In this document: positions 26,707 to 35,257 of the stretch, piece by piece
How the letters are laid out: each line of letters starts with the position of its first letter
Position numbering within the stretch: the first letter of the stretch is position 1
Assembly (NCBI GenBank): GCA_031119555.1
Contig: JAVHXQ010000006.1
Span: 18,475 to 82,474 of the forward strand
DNA length: 64,000 bases
Reading direction: 5' to 3'
Source of the DNA: Candidatus Dactylopiibacterium sp.
Lineage (GTDB): Bacteria > Pseudomonadota > Gammaproteobacteria > Burkholderiales > Rhodocyclaceae
Made by a program: the position numbers and the translations under genes
The notes under the pieces: generated by a model
What the model was told of the DNA's origin: nothing
Database searches by the model: none
What the model saw: only the letters and a program-made list of their open reading frames with translations

Positions 26707-27492
26707 ATGGTACGCATCATCACTGCCAACCTCAACGGCATCCGCTCTGCGGCCAGCAAGGGCTTTTTCGAGTGGTTGGCGACGCAGCAGGCCGACGTCG
26801 TCTGCCTGCAGGAACTCAAGGCGCAGGAGGCGGACATGAGCCCGCAGATGCTCGCGCCCGAAGGTCTGCAGGGCTTCTTCCACTTCGCCGACAAACGGGG
26901 CTACAGCGGCGTCGGCATCTACTCGCGGCACGCGCCCGTGAAGGTCACGCGCGGCATCGGCGTGGCCGAGTTCGACGCCGAGGGGCGTTACGTGCAGGTC
27001 GATCTCGATCTGCCCTCGGGGCCGCTCTCGGTGGTGTCGATCTACCTGCCGTCGGGGTCGAGCGGCGAGGAGCGCCAGGCCGCCAAGTTCCGTTTCATGG
27101 CCGAGTTCGCGCCCAGGATGGCCTTGCTGCACGCCGCCGGCAACCGCGTGATCCTGTGCGCCGACTGGAACATCGCGCCCAGCCAGATCGACCTGCGCAA
27201 CTGGAAGACCAACCAGAAGAACTCGGGCTTCCTGCCCGAGGAACGCGAATGGATGGCCGCGCGCCTCGCCGAGGGCTGGACGGATGCCTACCGCTGCCTT
27301 CACCCCGATGCGACCGACGCCTGCTACACGTGGTGGAGCAACCGGGGCCAGGCCTGGGCGAAGAACGTGGGCTGGCGGCTGGACTACCAGCTCGTGACGC
27401 CGTCGCTCGCGACCACGATGCGCGCGGCCTCGGTCTACAAGGCGCAGCGTTTCTCGGATCACGCGCCGCTGATCGTCGACTACGCGCTCTGA
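26707..27492 (+). CDS. xthA: Exodeoxyribonuclease III
   Basis: 261 residues from ATG 26707, which fits the conserved IITANLNGIRSAASKGF N-terminus; ATG 26698 is an alternative. Active-site blocks are VVCLQELKAQ (metal Glu), RGYSGVGIYSR, CADWNIAPSQIDLRNWK, and RFSDHAPLIVDY (catalytic Asp-His). It is an AP endonuclease and 3'-5' exonuclease of base-excision repair. TAAAAT at 26664-26669, inside the pyrE start region, is a possible -10. Confidence 0.95.
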   Translation: MVRIITANLNGIRSAASKGFFEWLATQQADVVCLQELKAQEADMSPQMLAPEGLQGFFHFADKRGYSGVGIYSRHAPVKVTRGIGVAEFDAEGRYVQVDLDLPSGPLSVVSIYLPSGSSGEERQAAKFRFMAEFAPRMALLHAAGNRVILCADWNIAPSQIDLRNWKTNQKNSGFLPEEREWMAARLAEGWTDAYRCLHPDATDACYTWWSNRGQAWAKNVGWRLDYQLVTPSLATTMRAASVYKAQRFSDHAPLIVDYAL

Positions 27493-27685
27493 GCGCGCAG
27501 CGGCGCGCGCGCCAATTCACAGCCGCCGCGCGGGAGGGGCTGGCCGCGTGCCGGCATGACCGCCGCGACCCGCGCGCGCTCCGGGCGCCGGGCGCCGTTG
27601 CGCGGACCCCGCGCCAAGGGGCGCTGGACGGGCGTTCTGACGCGCCAAAGCCACACATCTGCAACAGGCCGACGCCGGACTTGGA

Positions 27686-27696
27686 TAGAATCGGCC
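27686..27696 (+). promoter_or_regulatory. Putative -10 element of the plus pigment operon
   Basis: TAGAATCGGCC lies 24 bases before the carrier-protein ATG. The same 11-mer is at 38461-38451 on the minus strand before the other pigment operon, at almost the same distance from its start codon. No good -35 is seen at either place. Confidence 0.4.
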
Positions 27697-27720
27697 ATCC
27701 TTGCCAAGGGCCTTCACCAC

Positions 27721-27990
27721 ATGCATACGGAAACGCTGCAACAACTGCACGACTTCATCAAGCGCCGGGTCAACAATCCGCCCGAAACGATCGCGCTCGA
27801 CAGCCGCCTCGAGGAAATCGGCGTCGATTCGCTGACGCTGCTGGACCTGATGTTCGACCTCGAAGACAAGTTCGGCGTGCGCATGCCCGACGACCTGCCG
27901 CGCCCCGAAACGGTGGGCGAACTCATCGAGATCTTCGAGAAGCTCAAGCCCGCCGAAACCGCTCCGACCCTCGTGAAACCGAATGAGTAA
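27721..27990 (+). CDS. Acyl carrier protein of the aryl-polyene pigment locus
   Basis: 89 residues with a phosphopantetheine site EIGVDSLTLLDLMFDLEDKFG (the Ser in GVDSLT) and the acidic helix pattern of a carrier protein; it differs from the housekeeping AcpP DSLD motif. It carries the growing polyene chain. It overlaps the ketosynthase gene by 8 bases and opens the plus operon of the pigment locus. Confidence 0.92.
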   Translation: MHTETLQQLHDFIKRRVNNPPETIALDSRLEEIGVDSLTLLDLMFDLEDKFGVRMPDDLPRPETVGELIEIFEKLKPAETAPTLVKPNE

Positions 27991-29236
27991 TGTCTTGCGT
28001 CGCCGCGTCGCGGTGACGGGTGTCGGTCTGGTCAATCCCTTTGGTGGTCTGGACGCGCAGGACTTCTTCGCGCGCCTGATGCGCGGCGAATCCGCCGTGC
28101 GCCTCTACTCGCATCCCGCTTCCCCCACGCCCCTTTCGCAGCCCGCCTGCCATTGCCCCGGTTTCGAGGCCGAGGCCGTCCTCGGGCGCCCGCTCGCGGC
28201 CGTGACCGAACGCTACAGCCAGCTTGGCGTGGCGGCGGGGCTGGCGGCCTGGGACGACGCCGGCCTGGCGCGCGATGCCGGCTCCGATCTGTACGGCGTG
28301 TCCTGGGGCACGGGCGTGGGCGGCACGCTGACCTTCGAACGCGGCTACACGGACTTCTACGTGAACGGGCGCGACCGCGCGCATCCGCTGTCGGTCGTGC
28401 TGGCCATGAACAACGCCGCCGCCTCGCATCTGGCGATCCAGCTCGGTCTGGGGGCGGCCTGCCTCACCTATTCGGTCGCCTGCGCTTCGTCGGCGGTTTC
28501 CATCGGCGAAGCCATGCGGCGCATCCAGGGTGGCGAGTCCGACCTCGTGCTGGCGGGCGGCTCCGAAGCGCCGCTGTCGTTCTCGGTGATGCGCGCCTGG
28601 GAAGCCATGCGCGTGGTGGCCCAGGGCGACGCCGAATCCGCGCCGCGCGCCTGCCGGCCTTTCCAGGCCGGGCGCAGCGGGCTGGTGCTCGGTGAAGGCG
28701 GCGCCGCGCTCGTGCTCGAAGAGTGGGAGCACGCCCGCGCCCGTGGCGCGCGCATCTACTGCGAGCTGGCGGGATACGGCCAGAGCTGCGATCACGTGCA
28801 CCTCGTGAAGCCCGACGCGGGCGGCCAGGCGCGCGCGATGCGCTCCGCGTTGCGTCAGGCGGAACTCGCGGTCGAAGACGTCGGCTACGTGAATGCGCAC
28901 GGCACGGCCACGCGCGAGGGCGACCCGTCCGAGATCGACGCGCTGCGCACCGTGTTCGGCGCGCATGCCGCGCATCTGCCGGTGAGCGCGAGCAAATCCA
29001 TGCACGGCCACCTGCTGGGCGCCACGGGCGCCATGGAAGCCCTGATCACGGTGCTGGCGGTTGCGCGCGGCGAGATCCCGCCCACGGCCCATCTCGACGA
29101 AGTGGCCGAGGACTGTCGTGGCGTGCGCCACGTCACGGGCGAGGGCTTGCGCGGGGTGCCGCTGCGCGCCGCGATCTCGAACTCCTTCGCCTTCGGCGGC
29201 AGCAACGCCGTGCTGGCGTTCAAGGCCGTGTCATGA
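27983..29236 (+). CDS. Beta-ketoacyl-ACP synthase (FabF-like, aryl-polyene type)
   Basis: 417 residues with the complete catalytic triad: Cys in TYSVACASSAVSIGEA, His in NAHGTATREGD, and His in SKSMHGHLLGATGAMEA. It condenses malonyl-ACP with the growing chain. It is one of two active ketosynthases in this locus; the other is at 37220-38425. Its stop overlaps the chorismatase start (ATGA). Confidence 0.93.
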   Translation: MSNVLRRRVAVTGVGLVNPFGGLDAQDFFARLMRGESAVRLYSHPASPTPLSQPACHCPGFEAEAVLGRPLAAVTERYSQLGVAAGLAAWDDAGLARDAGSDLYGVSWGTGVGGTLTFERGYTDFYVNGRDRAHPLSVVLAMNNAAASHLAIQLGLGAACLTYSVACASSAVSIGEAMRRIQGGESDLVLAGGSEAPLSFSVMRAWEAMRVVAQGDAESAPRACRPFQAGRSGLVLGEGGAALVLEEWEHARARGARIYCELAGYGQSCDHVHLVKPDAGGQARAMRSALRQAELAVEDVGYVNAHGTATREGDPSEIDALRTVFGAHAAHLPVSASKSMHGHLLGATGAMEALITVLAVARGEIPPTAHLDEVAEDCRGVRHVTGEGLRGVPLRAAISNSFAFGGSNAVLAFKAVS

Positions 29237-30228
29237 CGCGGCGGCTCGACCTCAAGGCCCTTGCCGCGGGCGAGGCGGGCGCGCAGGCGCTGGGCATCAG
29301 CGCCTATGGCGAGCCCGCCGGCGAGGATGTCTGCGTGCCGCTCGCCACCCTCACGGCGGCTTCGCCGCGCCGCTTCGCGTGGTGCGTGAAGGGCGGCGGG
29401 GCGCTGCGCGAAGGGCGCGTCGGCGCGCTGCGCTACCGTCATGACGACGATCTGCTGTTCGGCTGGATCAGCCTTGCCGAAGCGGGCCACGCCGCGCCCG
29501 AGGGCGTCAGCGCGCTCGAGGCGATCAGCCACGACGCCTACGCGGCGGTCTTCGCAGCGCTGGCGCAGACCGGCTTCACGCATCTGCTGCGCTGCTGGAA
29601 CTATCTGCCGCGCATCAATCTGGACGGGGGCGGCCTGGAGCGCTACCGCCAGTTCAACATCGGCCGCCAGGATGCCTTCATCGCCGCGCAGCGCACCTGG
29701 CTCGAGGGCGCGCCCTCGGCCTGCGCACTGGGCAGCGCGCAGGGCGAGCTCGTGGTCTATTTCCTGGCCGGGCGCGTGCCGGCCGACCCCATCGAAAACC
29801 CCCGCCAGCTCAGCGCCTATCGTTACCCCGCGCAGTACGGGCCGCGCGCGCCGACCTTCTCGCGCGCGAGCCTGCTGCCGCTCGACGGCGTGGACGTGCT
29901 CTTCATTTCCGGCACGGCCAGCATCGTCGGGCATGAGAGCCTGCACCCCGGCGACGTGCGCGCGCAGACGCGCGAGACGCTGGAGAACCTCGCCGCCCTC
30001 GTGACCGAGGCCAGCCGCCGCGCGCGCTTCGGCGCGTTCGCGCTGGAAGACCTGAAGCTCAAGGTCTTCGTGCGCGAGCCCGCCGATCTGGCCGCCGTGC
30101 AGGACGAACTCCACACCCGCCTCGGCGCCGTGGCGGATGTCTGCTACCTGCAGGCCGACGTCTGCCGAGCCGAGTTGCTCGTCGAGATCGAAGCCTTCGG
30201 TTTCCTGGACGCGGAGCCCGCATGCTGA
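29233..30228 (+). CDS. XanB2-like chorismatase (hydroxybenzoate synthase)
   Basis: 331 residues of the chorismatase family (FkbO, Hyg5, XanB2). Visible conserved parts are RCWNYLPRINLDGGGLERYRQFNIGRQ, SAQGELVVYFLAGR, RYPAQYGPRAPTFSRASL and LFISGTASIVGHESLHPGDV. XanB2 in Xanthomonas hydrolyses chorismate to 3- and 4-hydroxybenzoate, the aryl starter of xanthomonadin and a ubiquinone precursor. Its place in this operon argues for the same use here, in place of the ammonia-lyase route in other aryl-polyene clusters. It overlaps both neighbours. Confidence 0.88.
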   Translation: MTRRLDLKALAAGEAGAQALGISAYGEPAGEDVCVPLATLTAASPRRFAWCVKGGGALREGRVGALRYRHDDDLLFGWISLAEAGHAAPEGVSALEAISHDAYAAVFAALAQTGFTHLLRCWNYLPRINLDGGGLERYRQFNIGRQDAFIAAQRTWLEGAPSACALGSAQGELVVYFLAGRVPADPIENPRQLSAYRYPAQYGPRAPTFSRASLLPLDGVDVLFISGTASIVGHESLHPGDVRAQTRETLENLAALVTEASRRARFGAFALEDLKLKVFVREPADLAAVQDELHTRLGAVADVCYLQADVCRAELLVEIEAFGFLDAEPAC

Positions 30229-31061
30229 AGCCGCTCCTTGCCTGCCTGCTCGCCGCCGCCGCGCTGTCCGCGCAGGCCGAGCGCCTGCCGCGCTGGGAGA
30301 TCGGCGCCGGCCTGGGCGGCGTGACCCTGCCCGACTACCGGGGCTCCGACGAGTCGCGCTATTACCTGCTGCCCTTTCCGTACTTCGCCTACCGCATCGA
30401 CTGGCTGCAGGCCGACCGCAACGGCGTGCGCGCGCGGCTCCTGGACAGCGAGCGCGCCGAACTCAACCTCAGCCTCGGCGCCACGCCGCCGGTGCGCAGC
30501 AAGAAGAACCGCGCCCGCGAAGGCATGTCGGACCTGCGTCCGATGGTCGAATTCGGCCCCTCGCTCGACGTGAATCTGTGGCGCAGCGCGGGGCAGGGCA
30601 CGCGGCTAGACCTGCGCATGCCGCTGCGCGCGGCGTTCGAGGCGCGCAGCAATCCGCGCGCGGCGGGCTGGGTGTTCAGCCCGCGCGTGAATCTGGACAT
30701 CGCGGGCCTGGGCCGCCCCGAGGGCGCCCGGGATGGCTGGAACCTCGGCCTGCTGGCCGGCCCGCTGTTCGCCGACAGCCGTCAGCATCGTTACTTCTAC
30801 AGCGTGGACGACGCCCATGCACGCCCCGACCGCCCGGCCTACCGCGCGCGCGGCGGCTATGGCGGCACGCAGTTCCTCGCCTCGCTCTCGCGCCGCGCGG
30901 GCGACGTCTGGGTCGGTGCCTACGTGCGCTGGGATTCCCTGCACGGGGCGGTCTTCGAAGACAGCCCGCTGGTTCGCCGCAAGAGCTACTTCACGGCCGG
31001 TTTCGGCATGACCTGGACCTTTGCCCGCTCGAGCGAGCTGGTCAGCGTCGACGACGACTGA
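30222..31061 (+). CDS. MipA/OmpV-family outer-membrane protein
   Basis: 279 residues with a signal peptide (LLACLLAAAALSAQA) and a beta-barrel of alternating hydrophobic strands. Family-like parts are WEIGAGLGGVTLPDYRGSDESRYYLLPFPYFAYR and the C-terminal FTAGFGMTWTF, ending in a short acidic tail after the last strand. It overlaps the chorismatase by 7 bases. MipA is a scaffold for murein hydrolases in E. coli, but most relatives have unknown roles. Its place suggests help in moving or anchoring the pigment in the outer membrane (inference). Confidence 0.88.
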   Translation: MLKPLLACLLAAAALSAQAERLPRWEIGAGLGGVTLPDYRGSDESRYYLLPFPYFAYRIDWLQADRNGVRARLLDSERAELNLSLGATPPVRSKKNRAREGMSDLRPMVEFGPSLDVNLWRSAGQGTRLDLRMPLRAAFEARSNPRAAGWVFSPRVNLDIAGLGRPEGARDGWNLGLLAGPLFADSRQHRYFYSVDDAHARPDRPAYRARGGYGGTQFLASLSRRAGDVWVGAYVRWDSLHGAVFEDSPLVRRKSYFTAGFGMTWTFARSSELVSVDDD

Positions 31062-31072
31062 GGCGGCACCCG

Positions 31073-31840
31073 ATGAATCCCGCGTTTCTGCCGCGCTGGC
31101 TGCGCCGGCCGTACGAACATGCCGCCCTCTGGCTGGGCCTGGGCCTGCTTGGCGCCGGCTGCCTGCTCTGGAGCGCCTGCACGGTGCCGCTGTGCCCCAT
31201 CCTGCGCGGCAGGCGCGGCGTGGCGGTGGGGCGGCGCGTGGCCGAGCTGGGGTTCCGGCTCTATCTGTGGAGCCTGCATGCGATCGGCGTGGCGCGTTTC
31301 GACCTGCGCGACCTGGACGCGCTGCGCGATGCCGGCCCGCTCATCATCGCCCCCAATCACCCCGGCCTCATCGACGCGCTGCTCGTGATCTCGCGCCTGC
31401 CCGACGTGGCCTGCGTGCTCAAGGCCAGCCTGCTCGACAACCCGCTGTGGGGCGCGGGCTCGCGCCTGGCGGGCTACATCCGCAACGACTGGTTCGTGGG
31501 CTCGATCAACCTCGCGGTCGAGGAACTCCGCTGCGGCGGTCAGCTGCTGCTGTTTCCCGAAGGCACGCGCACCGAGGCGCCGCCCGCGCCCAACCCCCTG
31601 CGCGCGGGCGTGGCCTATGTGGCCCATCGGGCGGGCGTACCGATCCAGACAGTGATCATCGAGCAGGATTCGCGCTTCCTCGGCAAGGGCTGGCCGCTGC
31701 TGCGCGCGCCGGCCATGCCCGTCCACTACCGCGTGCGGCTGGGCCGGCGCTTCGAGGCACCGGCCGATCCGGTCGCCTTCACGCGCGAACTGCAGGCCTA
31801 TTATGCTGACGTCCTCGAACGCGCCGAACTCCGTCCATGA
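31073..31840 (+). CDS. Lysophospholipid/PlsC-type acyltransferase
   Basis: 255 residues with one N-terminal membrane segment (18-40), the catalytic IIAPNHPGLIDALLV (HX4D), and LLLFPEGTRTEAP. Acyltransferases of this type occur in aryl-polyene and xanthomonadin clusters, where they are thought to attach the polyene chain to a glycerol or phospholipid head. It overlaps the glycosyltransferase gene by four bases (ATGA). Confidence 0.9.
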   Translation: MNPAFLPRWLRRPYEHAALWLGLGLLGAGCLLWSACTVPLCPILRGRRGVAVGRRVAELGFRLYLWSLHAIGVARFDLRDLDALRDAGPLIIAPNHPGLIDALLVISRLPDVACVLKASLLDNPLWGAGSRLAGYIRNDWFVGSINLAVEELRCGGQLLLFPEGTRTEAPPAPNPLRAGVAYVAHRAGVPIQTVIIEQDSRFLGKGWPLLRAPAMPVHYRVRLGRRFEAPADPVAFTRELQAYYADVLERAELRP

Positions 31841-32598
31841 CTCCTTCCCCCACGCATCTCGTCCTGATCCCCACCTACAACGCCGGCGCGAAGCTGCTCG
31901 ATACCGTGCGCGAAGCGCGCGCGCAGTGGAGCCCGGTGTGGGTCGTCGTTGACGGCAGCACCGACGGCAGCGGCGAGCGCCTGGCCGCGATGGCCGCCGG
32001 CGACGCGGGGCTGCGCGTGTTCGTGCTGCCCGACAACCGGGGCAAGGGCTCGGCCGTGCTGCATGGGCTCGATGCCGCCGCCGCCGAAGGCTTCACGCAC
32101 GTGCTGACCATGGACTCCGACGGCCAGCATCCGGCCGCGCTGATCCCGCGCTTCATGCAGGTCTCCGCCGACCAGCCCGGCGCCATGGTGCTGGGCCGGC
32201 CGATCTTCGACGCCAGCGCGCCATGGGTGCGCGTGCAGGGGCGGCGTCTTTCCAACATGTGGACCGACCTCGAAACGCTGGGCGCCGGCATCGGCGATTC
32301 GCTGTATGGCTTCCGCGTCTATCCGGTCGCCCCGCTGCGCCGCGTGATGCACGCGCAGCGCTGGATGCGGCGCTTCGACTTCGATCCCGAGGCGGCCGTG
32401 CGGCTGTCCTGGGAGGGGGTGCGCGCGATCAACCTCGATGCTCCCGTCCGCTATCTGAGCGCGGCCGAGGGGGGCGTTTCCCATTTTAATTACCTGCGCG
32501 ACAACCGCCTCCTGAGCTGGATGCACCTGCGTCTGGTGGGGGGTTTCCTGTGGCGTCTGCCGCGCCTTCTGTGCCGCAAACTGCGTCCTTCGTCCTGA
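31837..32598 (+). CDS. Family 2 glycosyltransferase of the pigment locus
   Basis: 253 residues of a GT-A fold: LIPTYNAGAKLLDTV, WVVVDGSTDGSGERL, NRGKGSAVLHGLDAA and metal-binding VLTMDSDGQHPAALI. A C-terminal basic, hydrophobic stretch (WMHLRLVGGFLWRLPRLL) suggests membrane association. It resembles the glycosyltransferases in aryl-polyene clusters that modify the head group. The sugar is unknown. Confidence 0.92.
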   Translation: MTPSPTHLVLIPTYNAGAKLLDTVREARAQWSPVWVVVDGSTDGSGERLAAMAAGDAGLRVFVLPDNRGKGSAVLHGLDAAAAEGFTHVLTMDSDGQHPAALIPRFMQVSADQPGAMVLGRPIFDASAPWVRVQGRRLSNMWTDLETLGAGIGDSLYGFRVYPVAPLRRVMHAQRWMRRFDFDPEAAVRLSWEGVRAINLDAPVRYLSAAEGGVSHFNYLRDNRLLSWMHLRLVGGFLWRLPRLLCRKLRPSS

Positions 32599-32608
32599 AA
32601 GAGCCCTC

Positions 32609-33379
32609 ATGTCCGCCAAGACCACCAGCCTGCCGGCGCAGGCGCCTCACCAGCCGCTGACCGATTACTACGCCTGCGAGGCCGAGCGCGCGGGTTTCGT
32701 GCGCGAGATGTTCGATTCCACGGCCGTCGATTACGACCGCATGGAAACCATCCTGGGCCTGGGCACCGGGCCCTGGTATCGCGGCCAGGCGCTGCAGCGC
32801 GCGGGCCTGGCGCCCGGCATGCAGGTGGTGGACGTCGGCTGCGGCACCGGGCTCGTCACGCGCGAAGCGGTACGCATCACCGGCAGCGCGGCGTGCGTGA
32901 CCGGCGTGGACCCCAGCCCGGGCATGATGGCGCAGGCCGACCTGCCGGGCGTGACCCTGCTCGAAGGGCGCGCCGAGGCGATCCCGCTGCCCGATGCGAG
33001 CGCCGATTTCGTTTCCATGGGCTACGCGCTGCGCCACATCGGCGACCTGTCGGCGGCCTTCGCCGAGTTCCACCGCGTCATGAAGCCCGGCGCGCGGCTC
33101 TGCCTGCTCGAGATCACCTGCCCCGAAAGCCGCCTCGGCCGCGTGCTGCTCAAGGCCTACATGAAGAGCTTCGTGCCGCTGCTGGCCTTCGTCGTCGGGC
33201 GCCAGAAGCGCGGCACCAGCCGCCTGTGGCGCTATTACTGGGACACCATCGAAGCCTGCGTGCCGCCCGCGCGCGTGCTCGCCACGCTCGAAGCGGCGGG
33301 CTTCACGGACGTGCGCCGCTACATCGACACGCGCGGCCTGCCCATCCTGGCCGAGTACCAGGCCGTCAAGCCCGGCTGA
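32609..33379 (+). CDS. UbiE-like class I SAM methyltransferase of the pigment locus
   Basis: 256 residues with SAM motif I VVDVGCGTGLVTREA, VTGVDPSPGMMAQA, and the UbiE-like SMGYALRHIGDLSAAFAEFHRVMKPGARLCLLEITCP and RLWRYYWDTIEACVPP. Methylation of the aryl hydroxyl is a usual tailoring step of aryl polyenes, so this is a likely O-methyltransferase of the head group. True ubiquinone synthesis is less likely given the context, but the family is close. Confidence 0.88.
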   Translation: MSAKTTSLPAQAPHQPLTDYYACEAERAGFVREMFDSTAVDYDRMETILGLGTGPWYRGQALQRAGLAPGMQVVDVGCGTGLVTREAVRITGSAACVTGVDPSPGMMAQADLPGVTLLEGRAEAIPLPDASADFVSMGYALRHIGDLSAAFAEFHRVMKPGARLCLLEITCPESRLGRVLLKAYMKSFVPLLAFVVGRQKRGTSRLWRYYWDTIEACVPPARVLATLEAAGFTDVRRYIDTRGLPILAEYQAVKPG

Positions 33380-33406
33380 ACGCCGGCCGCCGCCACCGCC
33401 GTCCTC

Positions 33407-34477
33407 ATGCAGATCAGCCAGCTCCGCGAGCATCTCGCCCGCCACGGCGGCAAGCCCGCCCACATCCAGCGCGTGCTGCGCGCCTGGCTGCAGGCGCGCG
33501 CGCTCACCGACGGCCCGCAGCGCGCCGAGGACGTGCTGCCGCGCGCGCTGCGCGAGTGCCTGCCGGCGCTGGACGAGGCGCTCGCGGCGCTGGCCCGCGT
33601 GCGCTCCGAACACCCCGGCGCCGACGGCTCGTCGCGTCTGCTGGTGGCGCTGGGCGACGGCCAGACCGTCGAAAGCGTGCTGCTGCCGCGCGACGGGCTG
33701 TGCGTCTCCACGCAGGTGGGGTGCGCGGTGGGATGCACGTTCTGCATGACGGGGCGCGACGGTCTGCTGCGCCAGGTCGGCAGTGCCGAGATCCTCGCCC
33801 AGGTCGTGCTGGCGCGCGCGCGCCGCCCGGTGAAGAAAGTGGTGTTCATGGGCATGGGCGAGCCGGCCCACAACCTCGACAACGTGATGGAAGCCATCGA
33901 ACTGCTCGGCACGCTCGGCAACATCGGCCACAAGAACCTCGTGTTCTCCACGGTGGGCCACATACGCGCCTTCGAGCGCCTGGCGACGGGGCCGGTCAAG
34001 CCCGCGCTCGCGCTCTCGCTGCACACCACCGACGCCGCGCTGCGCGAGCGCCTGCTGCCGCGCGCGCCACGCATCGCGCCCGACGAACTCGTGGCGCGCG
34101 CCGAAGCCTACGCGCGCGCCACCGGTTACCCCGTGCAGTATCAATGGACGCTGCTCGAGGGCATCAACGATGGCGAAGCCGAGCTGGAAGCCATCGTGCG
34201 CCTGCTCGCGGGCAAGTACGGCGTGCTCAACATGATTCCGTACAACGCCAACGAAGGCCTGCCGTTCCGCCGCCCGTCTTGGGAGAGCGCGCGCGCGATC
34301 GCGCTGCGCCTGTCGCGCGCCGGCGTGCTCACCAAGCTGCGCGATTCGGCCGGGCAGGATGTCGACGGCGGCTGCGGCCAGCTCCGCGCGCGCGAGAAAG
34401 ACCGTTTCGATGCCGCCACCGCGCGCGAGCAGCGCCTTCACTGGCTGGCGCGCGCCGAGGAGGCCGGGCGCCCCTGA
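33407..34477 (+). CDS. RlmN/Cfr-family radical SAM RNA methyltransferase (RlmN-like paralogue)
   Basis: 356 residues. Radical SAM cluster motif CAVGCTFCMTG inside LCVSTQVGCAVGCTFC, then KKVVFMGMGEPAHNLDNV, the SLHTTD loop, and GQDVDGGCGQLRA, whose Cys matches the catalytic methyl-carrying Cys of RlmN. Several blocks differ from canonical RlmN, for example HKNLVFSTVGHI where RlmN has a VTLSTSG-type sequence. It could be the housekeeping enzyme for 23S A2503 and tRNA or a second paralogue. It lies 27 bases after the methyltransferase gene and may share the pigment-operon transcript. Confidence 0.85.
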   Translation: MQISQLREHLARHGGKPAHIQRVLRAWLQARALTDGPQRAEDVLPRALRECLPALDEALAALARVRSEHPGADGSSRLLVALGDGQTVESVLLPRDGLCVSTQVGCAVGCTFCMTGRDGLLRQVGSAEILAQVVLARARRPVKKVVFMGMGEPAHNLDNVMEAIELLGTLGNIGHKNLVFSTVGHIRAFERLATGPVKPALALSLHTTDAALRERLLPRAPRIAPDELVARAEAYARATGYPVQYQWTLLEGINDGEAELEAIVRLLAGKYGVLNMIPYNANEGLPFRRPSWESARAIALRLSRAGVLTKLRDSAGQDVDGGCGQLRAREKDRFDAATAREQRLHWLARAEEAGRP

Positions 34478-34570
34478 GCGCCCCCGCGCGGCTCGCACGG
34501 CGGCCTTCCCGGCGCCGGATCGTGTCAGTTCATTGCGGCGCGCCCGGCCAGGCGCCTCGCGCGGCATGTC

Positions 34571-34585
34571 GTCACAGACTGTGAC
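34571..34585. promoter_or_regulatory. GTCACA-N3-TGTGAC dyad and TAGAAT before the lipoprotein gene
   Basis: The 15-base dyad has perfect 6-base arms. TAGAAT at 34608-34613 could be a -10 for the lipoprotein gene, about 96 bases before its ATG. The dyad would sit at about -30 to -45 relative to that, a usual activator or repressor position. Confidence 0.4.
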
Positions 34586-34708
34586 AGTGGCATGCCCCGC
34601 CTCTTCCTAGAATCGTCACGGTGCTCAAGCGCTGTCTGCAAACGCATGCCATGCGCATGCCGGCCGCGCCGCCCTTCCCCAAGACGATCAAATTCCAGGA
34701 GTTTCGCA

Positions 34709-35164
34709 ATGAACCGCAAGCTGACCTTTTCCCTCGTGTCCACCCTGCTGCTCAGCGCGGCCCTGAGCGCCTGCGGTGGCGGGGGCGGCGACGATGGCCT
34801 CGACTTCCTCAAGAGCGTGAACATCGAGCGTGCAACCATGGAGTGCAGTGGCAGCGTGGACAAGGCGGACCACTCCTGCACGGTGGGCGAGGGCACTGAT
34901 GATTTCGACATCACGGCCAAGGTCCTCGTGACCGGCATGAAGTTCGACGACGTGAAGCTCACCTGGAAGCCTGGCGTCGGTGATACGAGCCAGCAGACGC
35001 TGAGTCTCGGCAACAACCGCCGCGACGGCGACAAGTTCTCCGAAACCCAGACCTTCCATAGCGACCAGCCGCGGGTGGCGGGCGACACCTTCAAGATCGA
35101 AGTGCACGTCGAAGGGCGCGAGGGCAAGTCGGGCGACGTGACCTTCACGGTCAAAGTGAAGTAA
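34709..35164 (+). CDS. Small lipoprotein of unknown function
   Basis: 151 residues; ATG 34709 has AGGAG upstream. The signal peptide ends in a lipobox, SALSAC, followed by a Gly/Asp linker. The mature part is about 125 residues of predicted beta structure with two Cys (MECSG, HSCTVG) that may form a disulfide, resembling an Ig-like fold. I recognise no family. It lies between the two converging pigment operons with its own likely promoter, so a link with the pigment is possible but not shown. Confidence 0.8.
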   Translation: MNRKLTFSLVSTLLLSAALSACGGGGGDDGLDFLKSVNIERATMECSGSVDKADHSCTVGEGTDDFDITAKVLVTGMKFDDVKLTWKPGVGDTSQQTLSLGNNRRDGDKFSETQTFHSDQPRVAGDTFKIEVHVEGREGKSGDVTFTVKVK

Positions 35165-35257
35165 GCCCCCGGGAACCGCTGCCGGGCGTCGCGGACGCCT
35201 GGCGCGGCGGGCGGGCTGGCCGCCGTGCGCCTCAGCGGTCGAGGCGGCGGGTCGTGC

